Notes: generated by a model from the sequence alone, not told the origin. A stretch of DNA of 45,496 nucleotides from Solirubrobacterales bacterium (GCA_019240305.1 JAFAYP010000521.1:64818-110313), one strand, 5' to 3'. Shown: positions 7,852 to 16,082, counted from the stretch's first letter. Numbers and translations: made by a program.

Positions 7852-8890
7852 TCCAGATCACCACCTTCATCACCTCGGTCGGGTTGCTCATCGCGAAGCG
7901 CAGAGCACCCGGCGCCTCGGCGAGTGAGAACTCATGGCTGACGAGGCGCCTGATCGCCGGGCCGTTGCGCTCCACCACGGCCACCGCCTCGGCGAAGTCA
8001 TCAGCGTCACAGCAGCTCACGCCGAGCAGATCGAGCTCCTTCTCGGTCAGGCTGCCGATCCGCAGCGCGACCTCGCTGGTCGACATGCCGACCTGGACGG
8101 CGCGCCCGGCCGAGGCGACCAAGTCGATCATCGCCCGGACCGCGGCCGGCGCCCCCGTCGCGTCGACGCCGACCGGCGGGCCGCCCGGCCCGCTCCACCG
8201 CCGGGCTTGCCTCACCACGTCCTCGGCGTTACTCCACACCAGGGTCTCGGCTCCGAACTCCCGGCTGCGTTGCAGCCGGCTCGGCTGCAGGTCGATCACG
8301 AGCACCTCGGCCTGCCGTTCCCGAGCCACGAGTGCCACGCATTGTCCGATCGGGCCGGCGCCGAGCACGACGATGCGCTCACCGGATTCGATCCGCGCCC
8401 GCCGCACCGCCCGGACCGCGACCGACACCGGCTCGGCCATCGCCGCGATGGCGCCGTCGGCGGCGCCGATCGGGAACACCTGGTCCTGGCCGGTGCACAG
8501 CAGGTCCTGCAGACCGCCGTCAACGTGGATCCCGATCAGCTCGAAGTTGTCACACGTGTTGGGGCGCCCGACGCTGCAGGGGTAACAGTGCCCGCAGGCG
8601 CGCAACGGCCACAGCGCCACCCGCTGGCCGAGCTCGAGCTCGGCCCGGCAATCGGCGCCCAGGGCGGTGATCGTCCCGGCGACCTCGTGGCCCTGGACGC
8701 GGGGGAACTGCGACCCCCCCGACCCCCCACCGGCGGTAGCCGACAGCTCGCCGGCGAAGAAGTGATAATCCGAGCCGCAGATGCCCACCGCCTCCGGGGC
8801 CACCAGCACCTCGCCCGGACCGGGGCGGGGCGGATCGGGACGGTCGACCACGTTCATCGAGCCGACCCGCTCGGTCACTGCGGCGCGCAT
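7844..8890 (-). CDS. Zinc-dependent medium-chain alcohol dehydrogenase (sorbitol/threonine dehydrogenase-like)
   Basis: A 348-residue MDR-family NAD(P)-dependent dehydrogenase. Catalytic zinc ligands are visible as Cys38 (GICGSD) and His68-Glu69 (GHE). The structural zinc site is Cys99, Cys102, Cys105 and Cys113 (CGHCYPCSVGRPNTC). The Rossmann motif VVLGAGPIGQ follows at about 170-180, with an acidic residue (VIDLQPSR) at the end of the next strand that favours NAD+. A Gly/Ser insertion (TAGGGSGGS) precedes the GHE motif and is unusual. It oxidises a secondary alcohol or polyol, and ketone formation would fit the catabolic theme of the region. The stop overlaps the downstream GMC gene, and the start is 1 base after the MetE-like gene stop. 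Confidence 0.9.
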   Translation of the reverse strand: MRAAVTERVGSMNVVDRPDPPRPGPGEVLVAPEAVGICGSDYHFFAGELSATAGGGSGGSQFPRVQGHEVAGTITALGADCRAELELGQRVALWPLRACGHCYPCSVGRPNTCDNFELIGIHVDGGLQDLLCTGQDQVFPIGAADGAIAAMAEPVSVAVRAVRRARIESGERIVVLGAGPIGQCVALVARERQAEVLVIDLQPSRLQRSREFGAETLVWSNAEDVVRQARRWSGPGGPPVGVDATGAPAAVRAMIDLVASAGRAVQVGMSTSEVALRIGSLTEKELDLLGVSCCDADDFAEAVAVVERNGPAIRRLVSHEFSLAEAPGALRFAMSNPTEVMKVVIWNA

Positions 8891-8891
8891 T

Positions 8892-10055
8892 TCAGCCCCA
8901 TACCTCCGTGGCCGTCTCGACGATCAACTGGAGCTTGGCCGCCTGCTGGTCTCGGGTCAGCGCATTGCCCTCGAACGTCGATGAGAAACCGCACTGAGGC
9001 GAGAGACAGAGCTGCTCGACGGGCACGAACTGGGACGCCTCCTCGATCCGGCGCTTGAGGTCGTCCTTGCTCTCCAGCGCGCCGCGCTTGCTCGTCACCA
9101 GGCCGAGCACCACCATCTTGCCCGGCGCCACGAACCGCAGCGGCTCGAATCCGCCTGACCGCGCGTCGTCGTACTCGAGGAAGAAGCCGTCGACGTCGAG
9201 GCCGCCGAACAGCGCCTCGGCGACGAAGTCATAGCCGCCCTCGGCCGCCCACGACGAGCGGAAGTTCCCTCGGCACAGGTGGGTGGTGATGGCGAGCCCC
9301 GGGGGCCGGCCGGCGAGCGCGTTGTTGATGTTGGCCACGTAGGTCTCGTGCAGGTGCGCGGAGTCCTCGCCACGGTCCTCCATGGCCTTGCGCTGGTCGG
9401 GATCGTTGAGGTAGGCCAGGCTGGTGTCATCGAACTGAAGGTACGTGCAGCCCAGCTCGGCGATCCCGCGCACCTGGTCGGCGTAGGCGCGCGAGAGATC
9501 GCTCCAGAACTCGTCAACGTCGGGGTAGGCCTTCGGGTCCAACGCGGCACGCCCGCCCCGGTAGTGGACCATGTTCGGTGACGGGACGGTGAGCTTGGGC
9601 GTCACGCCATCGTCGACGGTCCGCTTCAGGAACTGGAAATCCTCGGCGAAGATGGTGTGATCGAGGTGGACCTTGTCGGTGACCGCGATCGCCGCCGGCG
9701 TGAAGTCGACCGCACCGTCCGCGTTGCGGAACTTGACCTTGATATCGCCCGCCACCGTCTCGACGCCGCCGAGCTGGTAGATGAAATCCATGTGCCACGA
9801 CGCGCGGCGGAACTCCCCGTCGGTGGCGGACTGCAGGCCCACGTCGCGCTGCAGCTGCACGACGTCGCGGATCGCGTCGTCCTCAAGCGCGCGCAAGTCC
9901 TCGGCCGACAGCCGGCCGGCCGCGAACTCCTCCCGCGCCTGCAGCAGGCTCCGGGGCCGCAACAGGCTGCCGACGTGGTCGGCCCGGAACGGCGGCGTGG
10001 TCCGCCGTCCGCCGGCCGACGGAGTTTCCGCGCTGTGCGGTTCAGCCATCTCCAC
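8892..10055 (-). CDS. MetE-like cobalamin-independent methionine synthase family protein (C-terminal domain type)
   Basis: A 387-residue single-barrel relative of the catalytic half of MetE. The N-terminal DHVGSLLRP motif and zinc ligands His259 and Cys261 (THLCRGN), a downstream Glu (FFLEYDD) and Cys355 (SPQCGF) are all present. The zinc would activate a thiol. It lacks the N-terminal MetE domain that helps bind methyltetrahydrofolate polyglutamate. The family includes YxjG-type proteins and epoxyalkane:coenzyme M transferase, so the thiol and the alkyl donor are unknown. Its place between transporter and dehydrogenase genes suggests a catabolic transfer reaction rather than methionine synthesis. 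GTG at 10055 has GAGGA 9 bases upstream; ATG at 10049 is the alternative. A second MetE-like gene lies at 35812-36954. Confidence 0.85.
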   Translation of the reverse strand: MEMAEPHSAETPSAGGRRTTPPFRADHVGSLLRPRSLLQAREEFAAGRLSAEDLRALEDDAIRDVVQLQRDVGLQSATDGEFRRASWHMDFIYQLGGVETVAGDIKVKFRNADGAVDFTPAAIAVTDKVHLDHTIFAEDFQFLKRTVDDGVTPKLTVPSPNMVHYRGGRAALDPKAYPDVDEFWSDLSRAYADQVRGIAELGCTYLQFDDTSLAYLNDPDQRKAMEDRGEDSAHLHETYVANINNALAGRPPGLAITTHLCRGNFRSSWAAEGGYDFVAEALFGGLDVDGFFLEYDDARSGGFEPLRFVAPGKMVVLGLVTSKRGALESKDDLKRRIEEASQFVPVEQLCLSPQCGFSSTFEGNALTRDQQAAKLQLIVETATEVWG

Positions 10056-10166
10056 CTGCTTTCGTCCTCGGAGGCATGACGTTGATCTCGGACCCGGACG
10101 CCGTCGGGGTCCTCGAAGAACAGCTGGCGCGGTACCCCGGGAACTCGAGCCGCGGCCGCTCGTTCA
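10042..10166 (-). pseudogene. Remnant of a VOC/glyoxalase-family C-terminus, broken by frameshifts
   Basis: Between livF and the MetE-like gene the minus strand encodes PGVPRQLFFEDPDGVRV in one frame and EINVMPP up to a TGA at 10042-10044 in another. Joined, these are the typical last strand and tail of a vicinal-oxygen-chelate protein (RQLFFEDPDGVRVEINV). At least one base shift separates the parts, and only about 40 codons remain of the usual 120 or more. An ATG overlapping the livF stop (ATGA) opens the tail frame. This looks like the scar of a deleted gene once in the operon. A frameshift in the assembly could explain the shift but not the missing N-terminal portion. Confidence 0.55.
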
Positions 10167-10931
10167 TCCGCCGGCCGGCACGCGATCGGTCGGACCTGCA
10201 GAACCGCCGTCGCCAAGCCCCCGCAGCAGATACGCCGAGTGCAGCAGATCAGGGTTGTCCTGCAGCTCCTGGGCGCTGCCCGAGTACTGGACCCGCCCGC
10301 CCTCCATGACGTAGGCGCGGTTGGCCAACCCGAGCGCCACGGACGCGAATTGCTCGATCAGCAGCACGCCGACGCCGGACTCGGCGACGGTCCGGATGGT
10401 CGGGATGAGGCGTTGCACCACCACCGGAGCCAGCCCGAGGGACAGCTCGTCGATGATCACGAAGCGCGGCGCGGAGACCAGCGCCTGAGCCAGCACGACC
10501 ATCTGCTGCTCGCCGCCGGACAGGGCACGGGCCTGGGTGCCCAGGCGCTTGTCCAGTTCCGGGAACAGCTCCAGCGCGCGGGCGCGTCCAGCGGCCGCGT
10601 CCTGGTTGGACAACGCGTAGGTGGCGACCCGGAGGTTGTCCTCGACGGTCAGTCCGGGCAGCAGCCGACGCCCCTCCGGAACGATCGCCACACCGGCCCG
10701 GCGGATGTGTTCTGGACGCCGGCGCGCCAGCTCCCGCTCGCCGAGCATCACCGAGCCTCCCTTCAACGGCAGGACGCCGCCGACGGCGAGCACCATGCTT
10801 GACTTGCCGGCACCGTTGGGACCCAGCAGCGCGGTGACCTCGCCTGGCGCGATCTCGACCGACACGTTGCGCACGACGTCACGACCGCCACGCGAGACCA
10901 CCAGGTCTCGCAGAACGAGCGCTCCACTCAC
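10164..10931 (-). CDS. livF: Branched-chain amino acid-type ABC transporter ATP-binding protein LivF
   Basis: A 255-residue ABC ATPase of the HAAT family. Walker A is GPNGAGKSS near residue 36, the signature is LSGGEQQMV, and Walker B reads FVIIDELSLGLAP. The usual Pro after DE is Leu here. The LivF-type ISVxRGxxxVV N-terminus and the LIEQFASVALGLANRAYVMEGG tail place it as LivF rather than LivG. The GTG start at 10931 overlaps the livG stop (GTGA). The substrate may be a branched-chain amino acid, an aromatic acid or another small carboxylate, since HAAT importers in catabolic operons often carry non-amino-acid substrates. Confidence 0.93.
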   Translation of the reverse strand: MSGALVLRDLVVSRGGRDVVRNVSVEIAPGEVTALLGPNGAGKSSMVLAVGGVLPLKGGSVMLGERELARRRPEHIRRAGVAIVPEGRRLLPGLTVEDNLRVATYALSNQDAAAGRARALELFPELDKRLGTQARALSGGEQQMVVLAQALVSAPRFVIIDELSLGLAPVVVQRLIPTIRTVAESGVGVLLIEQFASVALGLANRAYVMEGGRVQYSGSAQELQDNPDLLHSAYLLRGLGDGGSAGPTDRVPAGG

Positions 10932-11644
10932 TGGAACTCCTCGGCGCCGAGGTAGGCCCTGACCACCTGTTCGTTGCGCAGGACGTCAGCCGTCGGGCCG
11001 GAGGCGATCATCTTCCCGAAGTCGAGCACCGCCGTGACCGGGCAACAGGACGAGACCAGGCTCATGTCGTGGTCAACGAGGATGGTCAGCGCCTCTGAGT
11101 GCTCCGGGATGCGCCGGATAAGCTCGCCGAGGTGTGCCGTCTCGGCGTCGGGCAGGCCGGCGGCGGGCTCGTCGAGCAGCACCAGCCGGGGCTTGCCAAC
11201 GACCGCGCGGGCGACCTCGACCAGCCGGCGACTGCCCACGCCGAGCGTGCCGACCTTGACGTAGGCGACGTCCCGGAGTCCCACGAACTCGATCGCATCG
11301 AGCACTTCGCCCCGGCGATTGGCACGCCCGAGCTTCGAGTGCTCGTGCACGAGCGCGACGTTGTCGTACACCGATAGGCTCTCGATCGCCTGCTCGGTCT
11401 GGAACGTCCGGCGCAACCCCCAGCGCGCGCGGCGGAAGTGGGCCATCGACAACAGGTCCTCGTCGAAGGCTCGCACGTGTCCCTCGGCCGGGCGCACGAA
11501 GCCCGACAGGACGTTGAAGAACGTCGTCTTGCCGGCGCCATTTGGGCCGATCAGCCCGCAGGTGCCGGCCTCAAACCTCACGCTCATGCCGTCGAGTGAC
11601 GTGACCCCGCCGAAACGCACGGTGAGCTCCGAGACCTCGATCAC
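10928..11644 (-). CDS. livG: Branched-chain amino acid-type ABC transporter ATP-binding protein LivG
   Basis: A 238-residue ABC ATPase. It has Walker A (GPNGAGKTTF), the LivG-typical RRTFQTEQ Q-loop region, Walker B (LVLLDEPAAGLP) and the H-loop DHDMSLV. The signature motif is degenerate: GVGSRRLVEVAR stands where LSYGxxRRLEIAR is usual, so the pair with LivF may be asymmetric in ATP hydrolysis. GTG at 11644 is the start, overlapping the livM stop (GTGA). The frame stays open further upstream, but that part is antisense-like shadow of livM. It works with LivF, LivM, LivH and the binding protein encoded upstream in the operon. Confidence 0.92.
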   Translation of the reverse strand: MIEVSELTVRFGGVTSLDGMSVRFEAGTCGLIGPNGAGKTTFFNVLSGFVRPAEGHVRAFDEDLLSMAHFRRARWGLRRTFQTEQAIESLSVYDNVALVHEHSKLGRANRRGEVLDAIEFVGLRDVAYVKVGTLGVGSRRLVEVARAVVGKPRLVLLDEPAAGLPDAETAHLGELIRRIPEHSEALTILVDHDMSLVSSCCPVTAVLDFGKMIASGPTADVLRNEQVVRAYLGAEEFQ

Positions 11645-12726
11645 GGGGCCTCCCCGTGGCTGGCGGCCGAGCGCCGCGTCAGGCCGCCCAGCCGTCTGCC
11701 CAGCCGCGAGATATCCCTGGGCAGCTGATCCACGATGCCCCTGGGCGCCGTGGTCAGCACCTGCAGGACGCCGATCCCGAACAGGATGATCAGCCAATCC
11801 GGTGAGACACCCGCGTTGTTCAGAATCGCCGGCAGCAGCTGGAGCAGGAGCCCGGCGACGATCGCGCCCCAGATGCTGTAGGCGCCGCCCATCAGAACCA
11901 CCGCCAGCAGGGTGATCGAGTCCTGGGTCTGGAAGTCGATCGAGTACAGGTACCGGACGGCGCCCGCCAGCACTCCACCGGCGACCCCGGTGATGAACGA
12001 GGCCAGCGCGAAGGCCCACAGCTTGTAGAGCGTGGTGTTGATCCCGGCGGCCAGCGCGGCGGGCTCGCTCTGGCGGATCGCCGCCCACGCTCGGCCGGGC
12101 CGGGTGCGCACGTGGGCCAGCACGAGCAGGAACATGAGCGCGGCGACGATCACCGAGTAGCGGAAGTAGGCGGGGTCGGTGGTGGCGATCCCGGGGCGGC
12201 GAAGCGACGGGATGTGGACGAACGTGCCGTTGTAGCCGCTGAACCCGTGGCCGCCGTTGGGGAAGTTGAGCGAGGCGAGCGCGACCGTGATCGCGCCGGC
12301 CAGCATCAGCGTGATCAGCGCCAGGTACAGCCCTCGCATGCGCAGCGCCGGGAGACCCACCAGCGTGCCCAGCACCATCGTGATCACACCGGAGGCGAGC
12401 AACACCACCTCGTACGGGAGCGAGGTCGCGAACAGCAGGCGGGCGGCAACCCAGGCGCCGATCGCCAGCACCGCCGCCTGGCCCAGAGAGATCAGCCCCA
12501 CACGTCCGACGAGCACGCCGAGCCCCAGCGCGACGACGGAGTAGATCGCGACCTGCGTCATCGAGTCGATGTAGTAGACGCTGAGCATCTGCGGCAGTCC
12601 GATCAGCACGAACACCAGCAGCACGGCGATGACCATCGTCCGCACCAGGTCAGCACGCTCGACGCGACGCGGCGCTGACGGAGGCGTGGCGAGAGGCGTG
12701 GCGCTCTGAAGCTCCGCGGTGCTCAT
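11641..12726 (-). CDS. livM: Branched-chain amino acid-type ABC transporter permease LivM
   Basis: A 361-residue polytopic membrane protein. About 25 polar N-terminal residues precede a first helix (TMVIAVLLVFVLIGLPQ). The HAAT permease signatures GRVGLISLGQAAVLAIGAW and GRAWAAIRQSEPAALAAGINTT (residues about 240-260, the cytosolic EAA-like coupling loop) are clear. Roughly nine to ten membrane segments follow the family pattern. Start ATG at 12726 lies 2 bases after the livH stop. It forms the translocation path with LivH. Confidence 0.93.
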   Translation of the reverse strand: MSTAELQSATPLATPPSAPRRVERADLVRTMVIAVLLVFVLIGLPQMLSVYYIDSMTQVAIYSVVALGLGVLVGRVGLISLGQAAVLAIGAWVAARLLFATSLPYEVVLLASGVITMVLGTLVGLPALRMRGLYLALITLMLAGAITVALASLNFPNGGHGFSGYNGTFVHIPSLRRPGIATTDPAYFRYSVIVAALMFLLVLAHVRTRPGRAWAAIRQSEPAALAAGINTTLYKLWAFALASFITGVAGGVLAGAVRYLYSIDFQTQDSITLLAVVLMGGAYSIWGAIVAGLLLQLLPAILNNAGVSPDWLIILFGIGVLQVLTTAPRGIVDQLPRDISRLGRRLGGLTRRSAASHGEAP

Positions 12727-12728
12727 GG

Positions 12729-13655
12729 CTAGAACTCCTGTCGCGCCAGCGAGAGCACGCGCTTGCGGTTGAGCACCAGGAGGGCCGCTGCGGCGAGCAC
12801 GAACGGCGTCATGTCGCGGTAGTTGGTCAGCGACGTGATCGGCGTCAGCGTGGCGTCCACGACCCCCACGACGATCGCGGCCGCGAAGGTGATCCAGATC
12901 GAGCTCAGCCGCGCGATCAGCGCCGCCGCCAGGGATGAGATGACCAGGAACGTGAGCGTCGTCGCGTCGAGAGCCACGAGGTCGGCAAGCAGGATTCCGG
13001 CGATCCCGGCCACCACGCCGCAGCCGAACCACGCCGCCGCCTCGACTCGGCGCACCGGGACTCCGAGAGTGGCCGTGATCTCGCGATCGTTCGCCATCGC
13101 CCGCATCGCCGTGCCCAGCTTGCTGAAGCGCAGGAACGCCGTCGTGATGATCGTGATCGCGATCCCGACCGCCAGCGCGATCACGTCGGTGGTGGTGACC
13201 TGGACCTGGCCGATCATGAAGCCGTGGCTATCGGTCGGCAGGGTGATCGCGCGCGACGCGCCGCCGTTCGATGTCCACAGCAGGTCCATCGCCCCCAGGA
13301 GGATCAGGGTCAGGCCCAGGGTGGCGGTCGTCTTGACCACCGCGTCACGTCCCGCCAGCCGCCGCCCGAACACCATCCCATAGGCCAGCGTCACCACGCC
13401 GGCGAACAGGATGCAGACGAGATAGGCCAGCCACTGGTTCATTCCGGAGTGATTGATCAACTGCCAAGCGATCAGAGCACCGAACGCGCCCGCGGCACCG
13501 AACGACAGGTTCAGCACCCCGGTCGTCCGGTAGAGCACGATCATCCCCACGCCCGACAGGGCGTACACCCCCCCGAGCGCCAGCCCGGTGACCAGGAACG
13601 GTTGCTCGTCCTGCCAGCTGGGCAGCGACAGCGCCATGACGAGTAACGCGTGCAT
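12729..13655 (-). CDS. livH: Branched-chain amino acid-type ABC transporter permease LivH
   Basis: A 308-residue membrane protein with the LivH signature near the N-terminus (TGLALGGVYALSGVGMIV, then RTTGVLNLSFGA) and the coupling loop TAMRAMANDREITATLGVP near residues 190-205. About eight hydrophobic segments are visible. ATG at 13655 gives a short hydrophobic leader; ATG at 13637 is an alternative. It lies 49 bases after the substrate-binding protein gene and 2 bases before livM, and is the second gene of the operon. Confidence 0.92.
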   Translation of the reverse strand: MHALLVMALSLPSWQDEQPFLVTGLALGGVYALSGVGMIVLYRTTGVLNLSFGAAGAFGALIAWQLINHSGMNQWLAYLVCILFAGVVTLAYGMVFGRRLAGRDAVVKTTATLGLTLILLGAMDLLWTSNGGASRAITLPTDSHGFMIGQVQVTTTDVIALAVGIAITIITTAFLRFSKLGTAMRAMANDREITATLGVPVRRVEAAAWFGCGVVAGIAGILLADLVALDATTLTFLVISSLAAALIARLSSIWITFAAAIVVGVVDATLTPITSLTNYRDMTPFVLAAAALLVLNRKRVLSLARQEF

Positions 13656-13704
13656 CGCCGCCGCCGCTCAGTGCCCTGATCGCATGGTCGCTTCGCCGCT
13701 CTCG

Positions 13705-15078
13705 CTAGCCCAGGTTCACCCCGTGCGCTTTCGCCACACTCCGGTATTGGGCGATCTGCGGGTCGGCCGCGGAGATCTGCGTGCAACCCTGGGCCGTGAT
13801 CATCTTCCCGTTATCAGGCGTAACCGTGTAGTCGGAGTTGTTGGGGATATGCAGAGCCAGCTTGCCGTACGTCCACGGGTCGCAGAGCTGCTCGGAATGG
13901 TAGCCCTTGATGCCGACGATCGCCGCGTTGACGCTCTTCATCGTGTACGGCCCCTTGACCGTGTCCAGCGCCTGAACGAGGAACTTGGCCAGGAGGAAGC
14001 CGAACTGGCTGAACGACCCGATGCCTCCGGCGACGCTGGAGCCGTACTTGGCCAGGATCGCCTTGTAGAGCTGGATCTCCGGCCCGTTGTGGTCATCGGC
14101 GTCGACCGCCTCCGCGTTGACGAACAGCTTGTGGTTCCACTTCGGGCCCAGCGCCTTGGCCAGGAAGTCGGTGTCGCACGGCGTCGAGCAACCCCAGGAC
14201 TTGACCCGGTCCTCGAGGCCGAGCTTCTGGACCGCCTGGAGGATCACCAGCGCCTCGGGTGGGGTGAAGTTGAGGACCACCGATCCGTTCGCGCCCGCGG
14301 CGTCGACGAGGTTGACCGCCACGGAGCTGGCGTCGGTGATGGGCACGTTCTCGGTCAGTTCGGTGATGGGCACGTGCGCCGCCTTGGCGAGCGCCGCCGG
14401 ACCACCGGCGATGTAGCCCGTCCCCGGCACGTTGGACTGCACGAAAACGATCTTCGAGGCGTGAACCGAGTTGAGCGCGTACTGCACGGCGCCGTCCGAG
14501 CTGTAGCGCGGGCCCATGTTGACGGGGGCGCTGTTCGGGGTCGACCAGCATTCGGGAGCGATCCCCGCATCCATCTCATAGATGCCCAGCTGCTTCCAGA
14601 ACGACTGATCGATCGTGCACTCGAGCAGGTCGAAGACGCCGTCGATGGCGACGACGTGGTCGGATTGGATCAGCTGCTTGGCGGCCGCCGCGACCTGCGA
14701 CGGCTGGGTCTGATCGAGCTGGACGAAGAGCTTGAGCGGATGGCCGTGGACGCCGCCGTTGGCGTTGACGCAGTTGAAGTACGCCGTGATCATGTTCGGA
14801 CCATCGGTGAAGTCGGTGCCCGGCTGATGGGTGTCGATCGTGCCGATGTTGATCGGAGAACCCGTGGCCGGGGCGCCCGCCTTGGAGCCGCAGGCTGCCG
14901 TGTTGGTCGAGGCCGCGCCCGAGCTGCTCGCGGACCCGGCCGCCGACGACGAGGCACTCGAACTGCTCTTGCTGCTGCTCTTGCTGCTGCTGCCGCATCC
15001 CGTGAGCGCAATCAGCGCAACGGCCGCCAGCAGTACGAATCCAGTTCGCATCCGCGGCACGACGTGGTAGGTGCTCAC
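13705..15078 (-). CDS. ABC transporter substrate-binding lipoprotein, LivJ-like (periplasmic-binding fold type 1)
   Basis: A 457-residue extracytoplasmic receptor. The leader has a basic segment (PRMRTG), a hydrophobic core (FVLLAAVALIAL) and the lipobox LTGC with the lipidated Cys at residue 28. A Ser/Ala-rich linker of about 30 residues, encoded by AGC-type repeats, tethers the domain. The mature part starts SPINIGTIDTHQPG and keeps HAAT-receptor features such as AYFNCVNANGGVHGHPL and TADDHN-type loops. GTG at 15078 has AGGAGA about 7 bases upstream. Four Cys pairs or fewer suggest possible disulfides. It is the first gene of the operon and defines the imported substrate, which cannot be read from sequence. 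Confidence 0.92.
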   Translation of the reverse strand: MSTYHVVPRMRTGFVLLAAVALIALTGCGSSSKSSSKSSSSASSSAAGSASSSGAASTNTAACGSKAGAPATGSPINIGTIDTHQPGTDFTDGPNMITAYFNCVNANGGVHGHPLKLFVQLDQTQPSQVAAAAKQLIQSDHVVAIDGVFDLLECTIDQSFWKQLGIYEMDAGIAPECWSTPNSAPVNMGPRYSSDGAVQYALNSVHASKIVFVQSNVPGTGYIAGGPAALAKAAHVPITELTENVPITDASSVAVNLVDAAGANGSVVLNFTPPEALVILQAVQKLGLEDRVKSWGCSTPCDTDFLAKALGPKWNHKLFVNAEAVDADDHNGPEIQLYKAILAKYGSSVAGGIGSFSQFGFLLAKFLVQALDTVKGPYTMKSVNAAIVGIKGYHSEQLCDPWTYGKLALHIPNNSDYTVTPDNGKMITAQGCTQISAADPQIAQYRSVAKAHGVNLG

Positions 15079-15138
15079 CGACTGTCTCCTCTCCTCAGTG
15101 TGTAAGCCGGCTCCGGGTGCTCCGGCGGCCGCCGGCGG

Positions 15139-15167
15139 ATACTAGTTGCGCCCAAGGCTGCATGCAA
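15139..15167 (-). promoter_or_regulatory. Probable sigma70-type promoter of the liv-led operon
   Basis: On the minus strand TTGCAT (15162-15167) and TAGTAT (15139-15144) are 17 bases apart, the ideal spacing. Match to consensus is 3/6 and 4/6. It lies about 60 bases before the GTG of the binding-protein gene. The -35 hexamer is inside a TGCATGCA palindrome, so a bound regulator would block polymerase. Confidence 0.5.
15158..15167. promoter_or_regulatory. Candidate GntR operator, copy 1 (CTGCATGCAA)
   Basis: A perfect 8-base palindrome TGCATGCA within CTGCATGCAA. An identical 10-mer occurs at 15221-15230, 63 bases away (centre to centre), or six helical turns. FCD-type GntR repressors often bind palindromes of this kind. 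This copy covers the -35 of the liv-led operon. Confidence 0.55.
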
Positions 15168-15220
15168 CTCAGTACTAACGTGGCCCCAATCTTTCGTTTC
15201 GCGGCTCGACCAGGCATCCT

Positions 15221-15230
15221 CTGCATGCAA
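15221..15230. promoter_or_regulatory. Candidate GntR operator, copy 2 (CTGCATGCAA)
   Basis: Second identical 10-mer in the divergent intergenic region, about 70 bases before the regulator start. Its position fits autoregulation and possible looping with copy 1. The two are on the same face of the helix if the repeat is 10.5 bp. Confidence 0.55.
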
Positions 15231-15299
15231 GGAATCTCCGGGGAGTAGACTGCCCCGGCGCGCACGGGCGGCGAGCCGGATTCTCGGCCGCGGCGGCTG

Positions 15300-16082
15300 G
15301 TGCCTGGATCCGCGGCGATCGAATTGGCCAGTCCTGCGAATCGAACCCAGATCACGAGAGCGCTGCTGCGGCTGCGAGAGCTGATCCTGAGCGGCGAGTT
15401 CGCGCCGGGCGAGCGCCTGTCGGAGCTGCCGCTGGTCGAGCGCCTCGGCGTCTCGCGTACTCCGCTGCGGCTGGCCTTCACCGCGCTCGAGCACGAGGGA
15501 CTGCTGCGTGGACTCCCCGGCGGCGGCTACGTCGTGCGGGGGTTCACCGAGGCCGACCTTCGGGATGCGATCGAGCTGCGCGGTGTGCTCGAGGGCACGG
15601 CGGCCAGGTTCGCCGCCCAGCGCGGCTCGGGGCGTGACCAGCTGCGGACGCTGCGCACGATCAACGACGCGATCGAGGAACTCGTCCATCAGGCGGACTA
15701 TGAGTCGTTTGAGAACTACGTCGAGCTCAACGAGCGCTTCCACGCCCAGCTGCTGGCGCTCGCGCACAGCCCGATGCTCGACCGCGCGCTGGACGGGATC
15801 GTCTCGCTGCCGTTTGCCGGCCCGAGCGCCGCGTTCGTGTTCACCGAGGCCGAGCTCCCGGAATCGCGCGACGTGCTGATCGTGGCCCATTACCACCACC
15901 GCGCGATGATTGAGGCGATCGCGCGACGCGAGGGAGCGCGCGCCGAGGCGATCGCCCGGGAGCACGCTCTGCTCGCGCTGCGCAACCTCGAGATCGTCCT
16001 CAGCCACCGGGAGGTGCTCGAACAGCTGCCCGGAGCCCGGCTGATCGCGCTGCGTCCGAGCGCCACCGAGCCGCTGACGTGA
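15300..16082 (+). CDS. GntR family transcriptional regulator, FCD (FadR) subfamily
   Basis: A 260-residue regulator. A winged helix-turn-helix lies at about 20-85 (RLRELILSGEFAPGERL, then LVERLGVSRTPLRLAFTALEHEGLL, wing GGGYVVRG). An all-helical FCD ligand domain follows at about 90-225. Candidate metal ligands are the Asp of DLRDAIELR and His residues in NERFHAQLL, YHHRAM and REHALLAL, as in metal-binding FCD proteins that sense carboxylates. The GTG at 15300 directly precedes the family start. It is divergent from the liv-led operon across 221 bases holding two identical palindromes, so it probably represses that operon and itself. It ends 5 bases from the convergent E1 beta gene. Confidence 0.92.
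   Translation: MPGSAAIELASPANRTQITRALLRLRELILSGEFAPGERLSELPLVERLGVSRTPLRLAFTALEHEGLLRGLPGGGYVVRGFTEADLRDAIELRGVLEGTAARFAAQRGSGRDQLRTLRTINDAIEELVHQADYESFENYVELNERFHAQLLALAHSPMLDRALDGIVSLPFAGPSAAFVFTEAELPESRDVLIVAHYHHRAMIEAIARREGARAEAIAREHALLALRNLEIVLSHREVLEQLPGARLIALRPSATEPLT

Noticed and set aside
14890-14996. Repeated CTGCTG/TTGCTG units, considered as a repeat array or CRISPR
   Set aside because: They encode the Ser-rich linker of the lipoprotein in frame. Spacers and conserved repeats of CRISPR type are absent.
13588-15105. A 505-residue plus-strand frame opposite the LivJ-like gene, and similar long frames at 7934-9058, 4316-5206 and 42868-43929
   Set aside because: All mirror strongly supported minus-strand genes and have compositionally biased translations rich in Arg, Asp and His without motifs.
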